From the NCBI GenBank assembly GCA_041558415.1, contig JBFFEY010000014.1, forward strand, positions 1 to 62,152: a stretch of 62,152 bases of DNA, read 5' to 3'. Positions 8,530 to 17,035 of the stretch are shown here, one piece after another (the stretch's first letter is position 1; each line of letters begins with the position of its first letter). The position numbers and the translations under genes were made by a program. This DNA comes from SG8-39 sp041558415. GTDB taxonomy: Bacteria; Pseudomonadota; Gammaproteobacteria; Burkholderiales; SG8-39. Under the pieces are notes generated by a model. The model was not told the origin of the DNA. It saw only the letters and a program-made list of their open reading frames with translations, and ran no database searches.

Positions 8530-9703
8530 GGCGCGCACGCGCCTTGAGCGCTTCCGCCGGCTCGACCTGAAGCGCCTGCCCTCGCCCTGCTTCGTCGTCG
8601 ACGAAGTGGCGATCGAGGAAAACTGCCGCCTGCTGGCGCATGTGCAGCAGGCGAGCGGCGCCAAGGTGCTCGCTGCGCTGAAGGCGTTCTCGATGTGGAG
8701 CTTGGGGCCGCTGGTCGCGCGCCACCTGTCGGGCATCTGCGCCAGCGGCCTGCACGAGGCACGCCTCGGGCGCGAGGAATACGGCGGCGAGGTGCATACC
8801 TTCTGTGCCGCCTTTACCGAGCATGAGCTGCGCGACGTGCTGCAGCTCTCCGACCACGTGGTGTTCAATTCGCAGGCGCAGTGGGCGCGCTTTCGCACAC
8901 TCGCTCACGCGGCGCAGCAGACACGCCCGGGTCTGCGCTTCGGCCTGCGCGTCAACCCAGAGCGCAGCGAAGGCGCGGTGCCGCTCTACGACCCCTGCGC
9001 GCCTTGCTCGCGCCTCGGCATTCCGCGCGCCGAGTTCCGCGCCGACCAGCTCGAGGGCATCAGCGGCCTGCACTTTCACACCCTGTGCGAGCAGGACTTT
9101 CCGCCGCTCGAGCGCACCGTGGCCGCCTTCGAGGAGAAATTCGGCGCGTTCATCCCGCGCATGGAATGGATCAATTTCGGCGGCGGTCATCACATCACGC
9201 GCTTCGACTACCAGGTCGACGCGCTGATCGCGCTGCTGAAAGACTTTCGCGCGCGACACGGCGTCGCGCTGTACCTCGAGCCGGGCGAGGCAGTGGCCTA
9301 TCACGCCGGCGTGCTGGTCGCGGAAGTGCTCGACCTGCCGGTGAACGGCATGCCGCTCGCCATCCTCGATACCTCGGCGACCTGCCACATGCCGGACGTG
9401 ATCGAGATGCCCTACCGGCCGAACATTCTCGACGCAGGCGAGCCGAGCAGCCGGCCGCATACCTACCGCCTCGGCGGCCAGACCTGCCTCGCCGGCGACG
9501 TGATCGGCGACTATGCCTTTGCCGAACCGCTGCAGATCGGGCAACGGCTGGTGTTCGAGGACATGGCCTACTACACGATGGTGAAGGCGACGACCTTCAA
9601 CGGCATCAACCTGCCTTCGATCGCCATCTGGAATTCGCAGAGCGACGCACTGCGCGTGGTGCGCACTTTCGGCTACGAGGATTTCAAGGGGCGCCTGTCG
9701 TGA
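8513..9703 (+). CDS. nspC: Carboxynorspermidine/carboxyspermidine decarboxylase
   Basis: 396-residue PLP-dependent fold III decarboxylase, the NspC/CANSDC family. It decarboxylates carboxyspermidine to spermidine or carboxynorspermidine to norspermidine. The PLP lysine lies in LAALKAFSMW; the glycine-rich phosphate-binding motif is INFGGGHHITR; the C-terminal part has CLAGDVIGDYAF and YTMVKATTFNG typical of NspC. The start overlaps the end of the dehydrogenase, and its TGA overlaps the GTG of speB. With SpeA and SpeB providing putrescine, spermidine is the inferred product; norspermidine would need 1,3-diaminopropane, whose synthesis genes are not in this window. Confidence 0.94.
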   Translation: MRPWTEARTRLERFRRLDLKRLPSPCFVVDEVAIEENCRLLAHVQQASGAKVLAALKAFSMWSLGPLVARHLSGICASGLHEARLGREEYGGEVHTFCAAFTEHELRDVLQLSDHVVFNSQAQWARFRTLAHAAQQTRPGLRFGLRVNPERSEGAVPLYDPCAPCSRLGIPRAEFRADQLEGISGLHFHTLCEQDFPPLERTVAAFEEKFGAFIPRMEWINFGGGHHITRFDYQVDALIALLKDFRARHGVALYLEPGEAVAYHAGVLVAEVLDLPVNGMPLAILDTSATCHMPDVIEMPYRPNILDAGEPSSRPHTYRLGGQTCLAGDVIGDYAFAEPLQIGQRLVFEDMAYYTMVKATTFNGINLPSIAIWNSQSDALRVVRTFGYEDFKGRLS

Positions 9704-10593
9704 GCGGGCCGGACGCGCCTGCCACCCGTTTCCTCGAAAGCGAACTGCCGGCGCTCGCGCCTGAGCTCGCGCGCTTTCACGTCCTGCCGGTGCCCTACGA
9801 AAAGACCGTGTCCTACGGCGGCGGCACGGCCAAGGGGCCGGCGGCGATCATTGCCGCCTCGAGCCAACTCGAGCGCTGGGACGGCGCCAGCGACCCCGGC
9901 GCAGAGGGCATCTACACCTGGCCGGCGATCGACTGCAGCCGCCCGGCGCCGCAGGTCATCGAGGCAATCGCCGCCGCAGTGGCGAAGATTCTCGCGCTCG
10001 GCAAAACACCGGTGGTGCTGGGCGGCGAGCACACGGTGACCGGCGGCGTGATCCGCGGCTATCTGGATGCCGGTGTGCGCGATTTCGGCGTGGTGCAGAT
10101 CGACGCCCACGCCGACCTGCGCGACGCCTACGAAGGCGACCCGCTGAGCCACGCGAGCGTCATGCGCCGCGTGGTCGAGGCCGGCGTGCCGCTGTTTCAG
10201 CTCGGCAACCGCGCCTACTGCGAGGAGGAGCGCGAGGCACGCAGGCAATACAAGGTGCACGCCATCGACGCCGACCAGCTGGTACCGCAGGGCATCCACA
10301 GCATCACCCTGCCTGCCGATTTTCCGCCGCAGGTTTTCTTTACGCTGGACGTCGACGGCATCGATCCCGCGGTGCTGCCGGCCACCGGCACGCCGGTGCC
10401 TGGCGGGCTGAGCTGGTACCAGACGCTCGGACTGTTCGAGTCGGTGGCGCGCCAGCGCCGCATCGTCGGCTTCGACATCCTCGAGTTCGCACCGATCGCG
10501 GGCTTCCATGCCTATGACTTCGCCGCCGCGCTGCTCGCCTACAAGCTGATGGGCATCGTGCAGCGGACGGCCGGAGCCGGCAGCGAGCCTTGA
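9700..10593 (+). CDS. speB: Agmatinase (ureohydrolase family)
   Basis: 297-residue ureohydrolase, hydrolysing agmatine to putrescine and urea. The Mn2+-binding motifs are complete: GGEHT near 107, DAHADLRD and SHASVM, then DVDGIDPAVLPATGTPVPGG near 220-240. The reading frame is open far upstream, but that part overlaps nspC; GTG at 9700 overlaps the nspC stop (GTGA) and gives the correct family N-terminus, so it is preferred. Agmatinase rather than arginase or formiminoglutamase is favoured by the co-operonic arginine decarboxylase. Last gene of the polyamine operon. Confidence 0.94.
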   Translation: MSGPDAPATRFLESELPALAPELARFHVLPVPYEKTVSYGGGTAKGPAAIIAASSQLERWDGASDPGAEGIYTWPAIDCSRPAPQVIEAIAAAVAKILALGKTPVVLGGEHTVTGGVIRGYLDAGVRDFGVVQIDAHADLRDAYEGDPLSHASVMRRVVEAGVPLFQLGNRAYCEEEREARRQYKVHAIDADQLVPQGIHSITLPADFPPQVFFTLDVDGIDPAVLPATGTPVPGGLSWYQTLGLFESVARQRRIVGFDILEFAPIAGFHAYDFAAALLAYKLMGIVQRTAGAGSEP

Positions 10594-10863
10594 CAAGGGC
10601 CCGATCCGGCACCCGTCGGGGCGCGTGGTTCGGGTTTCCGGGGCCGCTACCAGCTGAAGGGCTTCCGCACCGGCACGATCGATGACGGCGCCACGATGTG
10701 GGCCGTGGCCCCCGCATACGATTTCGCGCGGCGCAGCTGCGTTGGCATCACCTGCGGCACGCCGACGAGACTAAGCGTATCCAGACACGTACAGCCGAGC
10801 CCTGCGCGCGGCAGCGGTCGTGCGCGTGGCATCATGTTGGCCTTTGGCTGACCCAGGACGTCC

Positions 10864-11967
10864 ATGCAGCGCGACCTCGTCCGCACGATACTCGAAGTGC
10901 TCGTCATTGCGGCGCTCGTCGTCGCGTCGCTGTGGATCCTAAGTCCGTTCCTCGCCTCGATCGTCTGGGCGACGATGATCGTCGTCGCCACCTGGCCGCT
11001 GTTCCTCGCGCTCGAGGCGCGCCTCTGGGGGCGGCGCGGCCTGGCGGTGACGGTGATGACGCTCGCCATCCTGCTAGTGCTGTTCGTCCCCTTGTCGCTC
11101 GCCATCGGGGCGCTGGTGCAGAACGCCGACGCGGCGGTGGCCTTCGGCAAGCGCATTGCGCAGGAAGGCCTGCCGCCGCCGCCGCGCAGCGTGGAAACGT
11201 TGCCGCTCGTCGGCGAGTATCTCGCCAAGGCCTGGCGCGCAGTGCTCGAGCTCGGCCTTGCCGACCTGTGGAAACGCATTGCGCCCTATCTGGGTGAGGT
11301 CGCCAAGTGGATAGCCGCGCGCGCGGGCGGCCTCGGCCTGGTTGCGGTCCACCTGCTGCTCACCGCGGTGATTTCGGCGATCCTCTACGTAAACGGCGAA
11401 GCGGCGGCGCGCATGGCACACCGCTTCGCCACGCGCCTCGCCGGCAAGGCCGGCGAGGCTTCCGTCGTGCTCGCCGGACAGGCGATCCGCGCCGTTGCTA
11501 TCGGCATCGTGGTCACGGCCCTCATCCAATCCGTGGTCGGCGGCATCGGCCTGCTCGTCGCCGGCGTGCCGCACGTCGGCATGCTCGCGGCGCTCATGTT
11601 CATGTTCTGCATCGCGCAGCTCGGCCCGGGCTTCGTCCTGTTCCCCGCCGTAGCGTGGATGTACTGGCAGGGCGTGCACGGCTGGGCGACCTTCCTGCTG
11701 GTGTGGTCGGTCGGCGTGGTGCTGATGGACAACTTCCTGCGCCCGATCCTCATCCGGCGTGGCGCTGACCTGCCGTTGCTCTTGATCTTCGCCGGCGTGA
11801 TCGGCGGGCTGCTGGCGATGGGTCTGCTTGGCCTGTTCGTCGGACCGGTGGTACTCGCGGTGACCTACCGCCTCACCGAGGCCTGGGTGGACGAGGCCCT
11901 GCCGCAGGCGGCGCCCGCCACACCGACGGCTCAGCGCGCAAACACATCAAACGACGAGCCGACGTAA
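10864..11967 (+). CDS. AI-2E family transporter (YdiK/PerM-type permease)
   Basis: 367-residue polytopic membrane protein of the AI-2E/PerM superfamily, closest by eye to the YdiK branch. Hydrophobic segments lie near residues 9-45, 58-85, 155-175, 200-225, 235-275 and 285-330; the family signature around FLRPILIRRGADLPLLLIFAGVIGG-type sequence is present in the C-terminal third. Members export small molecules or act as Na+/H+ antiporters; the substrate here is unknown. The gene is 270 bp after speB with no recognised gene between. Its last 37 bp overlap the 3' end of the convergent patatin gene. Confidence 0.87.
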   Translation: MQRDLVRTILEVLVIAALVVASLWILSPFLASIVWATMIVVATWPLFLALEARLWGRRGLAVTVMTLAILLVLFVPLSLAIGALVQNADAAVAFGKRIAQEGLPPPPRSVETLPLVGEYLAKAWRAVLELGLADLWKRIAPYLGEVAKWIAARAGGLGLVAVHLLLTAVISAILYVNGEAAARMAHRFATRLAGKAGEASVVLAGQAIRAVAIGIVVTALIQSVVGGIGLLVAGVPHVGMLAALMFMFCIAQLGPGFVLFPAVAWMYWQGVHGWATFLLVWSVGVVLMDNFLRPILIRRGADLPLLLIFAGVIGGLLAMGLLGLFVGPVVLAVTYRLTEAWVDEALPQAAPATPTAQRANTSNDEPT

Positions 11968-14180
11968 AGATAGCCTGCGAGCCGTCCGCCCTCCGAGTAG
12001 CCGGCGCCTGCGTAAAGCGGGCCGAGCGTGCTGTCGATGATCAGGTAGGCCGACCCTGACCAGATCACGCCGGACGCGGGTGTGCGGTCGAGGCGCTTGA
12101 ACACGTTCCCCGCTTCCACACCGCCACCGAGATACACCCCGGTGCCCAGCGTTCCGGTCAGATCGAAGATGCGCCGCCTGAAGCCCGCAGTGCCGAGCAG
12201 GTACTCGCGACCACGCAATGCGCCGATCTGATAGCCGGAGAAATTGTTCAGACCGCCGAGCGCAAATTGATCGTAGACCGGAGTCGCGCTGCCGAAGTCC
12301 GTGCCGCCGCGCACGGCGAATTCGACGACGTTGCGCCCGTAGGAAACGACCGAGCGCCAGTAGAGCCGACCCTTGCGGTACTCGTCGTCGGCACCAAGGC
12401 TTTTGCGCGACTCGTAGTACCTGATCAGCCCGCGGCCGCCGCGCGTCGGGAACACCGCGTTGTCGAGCTGATCGTATTCCAAGCGCGTTTGCCATTGGCC
12501 GATCGCGATGCGCTGGCCGCTGACGGCAAGCGGATTGCCGATGTCGACGTCGATGTCGGCGCGGCCCCGATCAAGGCCGAAGCGCCACTCGCCCCAGGTG
12601 TCGAACGCGATGCCGACGTCGGCCGCAATGCCGTATCGTTCCACCTCGAGTCGTGCGACCCGCTGCTCGTCAAGGAACAGATCCTCGAAGGAGCTCGAGA
12701 AGTACACGCGTGGCGCAACGAAGAAGCGTTGCGCCTCGTCGATCGGCTGGTAGAACTCGGAGGCCAGCAGCGCCGGCTGGCCGACCTGCAGCGTGTTGCG
12801 CCACTCGCCACCCAGCCGGTTGACCCAGCTGCGACGGTGATCAACGCGGATGCCCCAGCGCGTGTCGCCCTGGAAATCGGTCTGCATATTGAGGTCGAAC
12901 AGCAGCTGGTTCGTGCCGAGGTTTTTCTCGCGCACCGTGTAGGTGAGCACGTTGCGACCGTCTTCGCGCTGCATGTGGAAATCCACGTTCTCGAAGTCAC
13001 CCCGACCGACGAGTCGCGTGGTGTCGGCGGACGCCTTTTCCGGGTCGAACGCATCGCCCGGCTTCATGGCGATGAAATGGCGCAGCACCTCCGGATTCAC
13101 GTCTTCGGTGCCCTCGATGCGCACCTCGTCGATGCGTTCGACTCTGGCCACCGATACGTCCCCGAGACCGGCGCGCCAGGCGGCGTACTGCGCGCGCGAA
13201 AGGCTGTAGCGCCCCAGCCGCGCCGCCAGCTTGCGCGCAGCCGCCTCTCCGATCGGAATCGCTTCGGGAATGCGGTCGAAGCTCGTCGCCCCGATGCCGT
13301 CGAGCACCACCTTCACCGCAACATCCTGCTTGCCGAGCGTCGCGAGCTGGGCGCGTTCGTTCAGTTCGGTGCCGAGCGAGGCGGCGCGGCCGAGCACCGA
13401 TAGCGCGTCCTTCAAGTCGCCGCGCGTGGGCGGCGGATTGCCGACCGTCACGGCGATCACGACATCGCCGCAGGCCTTGCGCGCCACGTCGACCGGCAGG
13501 TTGCGCACGAACATGCCGTCGATGAGCAGCCGGTCGTCGATTTCCACCGGCGCGAAGGCCCCTGGCACGGCCATGCTGGCGCGCATGGCCTGCGTCAGAT
13601 CGCCACGCTCGATCACCACCATCTCACCCGATTCGATGTCCGTCGCCACGGCCTTGAACGGGATGGGCAGGTCGGTAAAGCGGTTGGTCTGCCGCGCACC
13701 GGCGACGATGCGCTTGAACAGGTTCTCGATCTGCTGTGACGGCACCAGGCCCTTTGGCACCAGCACCTCGCCGTCCTTGATGCCGAGCTCCAGGCCGAGC
13801 GTGAAAATGAAGTCCAGCTGCTTGCGCCGCACTGGAATGTCCTCGCGCGGCGCGCTGCGGAAGGTGTCCTTCCAGCTCACCGAGGTCATGATGCGATCGA
13901 GCGCCGCAGCGTCGAGCCCAGTGGCGTAGGCGGCGCCGACCACCGCACCCATCGAGGTTCCGGCGATGCAATCGACCGGCACGCGCAGCTCCTCCAGCAC
14001 CTTGATGACGCCAATGTGCGCGGCGCCCATTGCGCCACCACCGCCCAGCGCGAGCGCGATGCGCGGTCGCTCCACTTTTGTCTCTGCGACCTGTGCCGAG
14101 ATGGGAGTGGCCGCTGCGATACCGAACAGAAGGCCGGCTGCCAAGGTCAGCCAACTCGGCCTTAGATGGAGACAAAACAT
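11931..14180 (-). CDS. Patatin-like phospholipase with POTRA and outer-membrane beta-barrel (PlpD-like, type Vd secretion)
   Basis: 749 residues in three parts. A signal peptide (1-29) is followed by a patatin lipase domain: oxyanion GGGGAMG at 46-52, nucleophile GTSMG with S76, dyad Asp in IDGM (D221). A POTRA-like segment (about 355-430, with VRIEGTEDVNPEVL) follows, then a BamA/TamA-type 16-strand barrel to the C-terminus (GGLNNFSGYQIGALRG is the conserved strand/loop region). This matches PlpD of Pseudomonas, in which the barrel places the lipase at the cell surface. ATG 14180 was chosen because it begins the signal peptide; the frame opens 16 codons earlier. The terminal residue is Arg rather than the usual aromatic. 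Confidence 0.93.
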   Translation of the reverse strand: MFCLHLRPSWLTLAAGLLFGIAAATPISAQVAETKVERPRIALALGGGGAMGAAHIGVIKVLEELRVPVDCIAGTSMGAVVGAAYATGLDAAALDRIMTSVSWKDTFRSAPREDIPVRRKQLDFIFTLGLELGIKDGEVLVPKGLVPSQQIENLFKRIVAGARQTNRFTDLPIPFKAVATDIESGEMVVIERGDLTQAMRASMAVPGAFAPVEIDDRLLIDGMFVRNLPVDVARKACGDVVIAVTVGNPPPTRGDLKDALSVLGRAASLGTELNERAQLATLGKQDVAVKVVLDGIGATSFDRIPEAIPIGEAAARKLAARLGRYSLSRAQYAAWRAGLGDVSVARVERIDEVRIEGTEDVNPEVLRHFIAMKPGDAFDPEKASADTTRLVGRGDFENVDFHMQREDGRNVLTYTVREKNLGTNQLLFDLNMQTDFQGDTRWGIRVDHRRSWVNRLGGEWRNTLQVGQPALLASEFYQPIDEAQRFFVAPRVYFSSSFEDLFLDEQRVARLEVERYGIAADVGIAFDTWGEWRFGLDRGRADIDVDIGNPLAVSGQRIAIGQWQTRLEYDQLDNAVFPTRGGRGLIRYYESRKSLGADDEYRKGRLYWRSVVSYGRNVVEFAVRGGTDFGSATPVYDQFALGGLNNFSGYQIGALRGREYLLGTAGFRRRIFDLTGTLGTGVYLGGGVEAGNVFKRLDRTPASGVIWSGSAYLIIDSTLGPLYAGAGYSEGGRLAGYLYVGSSFDVFAR

Positions 14181-14270
14181 GATCGTTCTCGCCGAGAAGT
14201 CGCGAAACGCCGGCAGTATACGGCTCACACTTGATATGCTTGCGCGCTCTCCGTGCCGAATGGTCTACGC

Positions 14271-15548
14271 ATGAGCGCAAGGCGCGCACATCCGCCGTCA
14301 GAGGTCGAATCTCGCTACGCCTGGCTGCGGCTGTTTACTTCGCTTGCACTGATGACCATCGGCGGCAGCGGCATGTACGCCGTCGTCGTCGTGCTGCCGC
14401 TGGTACAGGCGGAGTTCTCGGTCGCACGCTCGGTGGCCTCGTTGCCCTATACGCTGACGATGGTCGGCTTTGGCCTCGGCGGCATCCTCATGGGACGCCT
14501 GTCCGACCGCTACGGCGTCGTCGTGCCGGTGCTGGTCGGCGCCGCGAGCCTGGGGGTCGGCTTTATCGCCGCGGGCGCGGCACCCGGAATCCTGGTATTC
14601 GCCCTGCTGCAAGGCGTGGTGATCGGCTTTCTCGGCAGTTCGGCGACCTTCGCGCCCCTGGTCGCGGACATCTCGTTCTGGTTCACGCGCCGGCGTGGCA
14701 TTGCGGTCGCCATCTGCATCAGCGGCAACTACCTGGCCGGTGCGCTATGGCCGCCGGTACTGCAGAGCTTCTTCGACAGCGTCGGCTGGCGCGCCACTTT
14801 TACCGGCGTCGGCCTGTTCTGTCTGCTGGCCATGCTGCCGCTGGCGCTCGTCCTGCGTCGTCCTGCTCCGATGCTCGACGCCGCGGCGGCCGGCGCCGCC
14901 GCGCGGCAGGGCTCGTCGCAACCGCTCGGCATGGCGCCGGGCATGCTGCAGTTCTGGCTGTGCGTCGCCGGCGTGGCCTGTTGCGTGGCGATGTCGATGC
15001 CGCAGGTGCACATCGTCGCCTATTGCGGCGACCTCGGCTTTGCCGCGGCGCGTGGTGCCGAAATGCTCTCGCTCATGCTCGGCTTCGGCATCGTCAGTCG
15101 GCTTGCCTCGGGCTGGATTTCCGATCGCATCGGGGGCCTGAGGACGCTGCTGCTCGGCTCGAGCCTGCAGGCCGTCGCGCTGCTGCTGTTCCTGCCCTTC
15201 GACGGCCTCGCCTCGCTGTACCTGATTTCCGCGCTGTTCGGCCTGTTCCAGGGCGGCATCGTGCCCTCCTACGCGATCATCGTGCGCGAGTATTTCACGC
15301 CGCTGGAGGCCGGGCGCCGCGTCGGCACCGTATTGATGGCGACGCTGTTCGGCATGGCGCTCGGTGGCTGGCTATCGGGTGCGATCTTCGATCTGACCGG
15401 CAGCTACGATGCGGCTTTCGTCAACGGCCTCGGCTGGAACCTCATCAACATCGCCATCGTCGTTACCCTGCTGCGCCGCGCCGGCGGCCTGCGCCTCATT
15501 TCTTCCAGCGCACGAACAGCAGCAGCGGCAGCACGGCGAGCGACGTGA
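14271..15548 (+). CDS. MFS transporter, oxalate/formate antiporter-like (OFA/MCT type)
   Basis: 425-residue major facilitator with 12 predicted membrane segments. The loop 2-3 signature GRLSDRYGVVVPVL and its second-half counterpart GWISDRIGGLRTLLLG are visible. Overall pattern, including a GNYLAGALWPPVLQ-like segment in helix 5, resembles MFS members that move carboxylates. ATG 14271 is preferred over the GTG at 14253. It is divergent from the patatin gene across 90 bp, and its last 53 bp overlap the convergent DHA2 transporter gene. Substrate not identifiable. Confidence 0.88.
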   Translation: MSARRAHPPSEVESRYAWLRLFTSLALMTIGGSGMYAVVVVLPLVQAEFSVARSVASLPYTLTMVGFGLGGILMGRLSDRYGVVVPVLVGAASLGVGFIAAGAAPGILVFALLQGVVIGFLGSSATFAPLVADISFWFTRRRGIAVAICISGNYLAGALWPPVLQSFFDSVGWRATFTGVGLFCLLAMLPLALVLRRPAPMLDAAAAGAAARQGSSQPLGMAPGMLQFWLCVAGVACCVAMSMPQVHIVAYCGDLGFAAARGAEMLSLMLGFGIVSRLASGWISDRIGGLRTLLLGSSLQAVALLLFLPFDGLASLYLISALFGLFQGGIVPSYAIIVREYFTPLEAGRRVGTVLMATLFGMALGGWLSGAIFDLTGSYDAAFVNGLGWNLINIAIVVTLLRRAGGLRLISSSARTAAAAARRAT

Positions 15549-17019
15549 GAATGAAAAAGTAAAAGGCGTCGATGTAGCCGATCATCGCCGACTGCCGCGC
15601 GATCTCCCTGCTGAGGGCAGCGAGCCCGGGCGTCGTGTCGACGCTCCATTTGCCCATCACCCAGGGCAGGCGCAGCGCTTCGTTGTACGGCGAGATCAGC
15701 GCGCTCATCTCCGCGTAGTTGGCGCGCGACATGCGCAGCGCCAGCGTGATACTGAGCGAGATGTGCACGCTCGAGCCGATGTTGCGCACCATGTGGAAGA
15801 TCGCCGAGCCTTCGCCGACGAACTCGGGCTTCAGCGTGGAGAACGTCACCACCGTGATGGCCACCCACATCAGGCCCACGCCGAAGCCCTGCAGCGCCAT
15901 CGGCCAGAACACGTCGGCAGTGCTCAGATTGACGTCGAGCTGGGCGAGCTGCCAGCCGGCGAGCGCCTGCAGCAGGAAGCCGAGACCGATCATGAATCGC
16001 GGATCGAAGCGGCTCGCCCAGATCATGAGCGCAAAGGCGACGAAGGTGCCGGAGCCGCGCGCGCCGAGCACGAAACCGATGACCGAATCGGGGTAGCCGC
16101 TCACCCCCTGCAACAATGGCGGCAGCAGCGTCATCGGCGTGAAGTTGAGCATGCCGAATACCGTGACCAGCACGATGCCGATGACGAAGTTGCGATCGCG
16201 CAGCAGCAGCGGGCTGAGAAAGGGGCGTTCGGCGGTCAGCGTGTGCGCAATGAAGATGTAGAGCGCCAGTCCAGTCAGGGCGGCGTAGCTGATAATTTCG
16301 GCCGCGCTGAACCAGTCGGCGCGCTCGCCCCGGTCGAGCATCAGCTGCAGGCAGGCCACCGATACCGACAGCGCGAGAAAGCCAGTCCAGTCAAGGCGCA
16401 CGCGGGCGCGCTGCCCTTCGCGGTCATGAATGAACAGCCAGGTGCCGAGCAGCGCAAGCAGGCTGAACGGCACGATCATGTAGAACACCCAGCGCCAGTT
16501 ATAGGCTTCGCTCAGGTAGCCGCCGACCACCGGGCCGACGATCGGGCCGACCACCGAGCCGACGCCGAAGATCGCGATCACCGTGCCGTGCAGGCGCTTC
16601 GGGTAGGTCGCCAGCACGATCGCCTGCGACACCGGCACCAGCGGCGCGCCGAAGCCGCCCTGCAGCGTGCGGAACAGCACCAGGCTGCCGAGCGAATCCG
16701 CGAGTCCGCAGGCGAGCGACGACAGCCCGAAACCGACCACGCAGCCGATGCAGACGCGACGCCAGCCGAGGCGCGACACCAGCCAGCCCGATAGCGGGGT
16801 GATCACTGCCGTGGCCACGATGTTCGAGGTCACCACCCAGGCGATCTGGTCCTGCGTCGCCGATAGCGCCCCCTGCATCTGCGGCAGCGAAACGTTCGCG
16901 ATGGTGACCGTCATTGCGTAGAGGAAGGTGACCGATGTGCAGGTGAACAGGACCAAGGCACGCCGGATCCAGGCGGTCGTGCTCTCGTCCTCCGGCAGCG
17001 GAATCCCGCGCGCGGTCAT
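15496..17019 (-). CDS. DHA2-family MFS drug/solute efflux transporter (EmrB-like)
   Basis: 507 residues with about 14 membrane helices, the DHA2 (EmrB/QacA) layout. Motif A-like GWLVSRLGWRRVCIGC follows helix 2, and the motif C region in helix 5 reads GSVVGPIVGPVVGGYLSE, characteristic of antiporters. No membrane-fusion (EmrA) or outer-membrane partner is adjacent. The start at 17019 (MTARGIPLP) lies 17 nt after the AtuA stop; an out-of-frame ATGA at 17039 encodes only a seven-residue peptide. Probably co-transcribed with the AtuA gene, so it may export a substrate or intermediate of that pathway (inference). Confidence 0.9.
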   Translation of the reverse strand: MTARGIPLPEDESTTAWIRRALVLFTCTSVTFLYAMTVTIANVSLPQMQGALSATQDQIAWVVTSNIVATAVITPLSGWLVSRLGWRRVCIGCVVGFGLSSLACGLADSLGSLVLFRTLQGGFGAPLVPVSQAIVLATYPKRLHGTVIAIFGVGSVVGPIVGPVVGGYLSEAYNWRWVFYMIVPFSLLALLGTWLFIHDREGQRARVRLDWTGFLALSVSVACLQLMLDRGERADWFSAAEIISYAALTGLALYIFIAHTLTAERPFLSPLLLRDRNFVIGIVLVTVFGMLNFTPMTLLPPLLQGVSGYPDSVIGFVLGARGSGTFVAFALMIWASRFDPRFMIGLGFLLQALAGWQLAQLDVNLSTADVFWPMALQGFGVGLMWVAITVVTFSTLKPEFVGEGSAIFHMVRNIGSSVHISLSITLALRMSRANYAEMSALISPYNEALRLPWVMGKWSVDTTPGLAALSREIARQSAMIGYIDAFYFFILTSLAVLPLLLFVRWKK

Positions 17020-17035
17020 GGCGTGACTGTCGTGC

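Noticed and set aside
10647..10836. Minus-strand ORF of about 60 codons in the 270-bp gap after speB, ending SSIVPVRKPFSW
   Set aside because: No ribosome-binding site or family match, and its upstream part runs into the AI-2E transporter start; the gap is otherwise without recognisable features.
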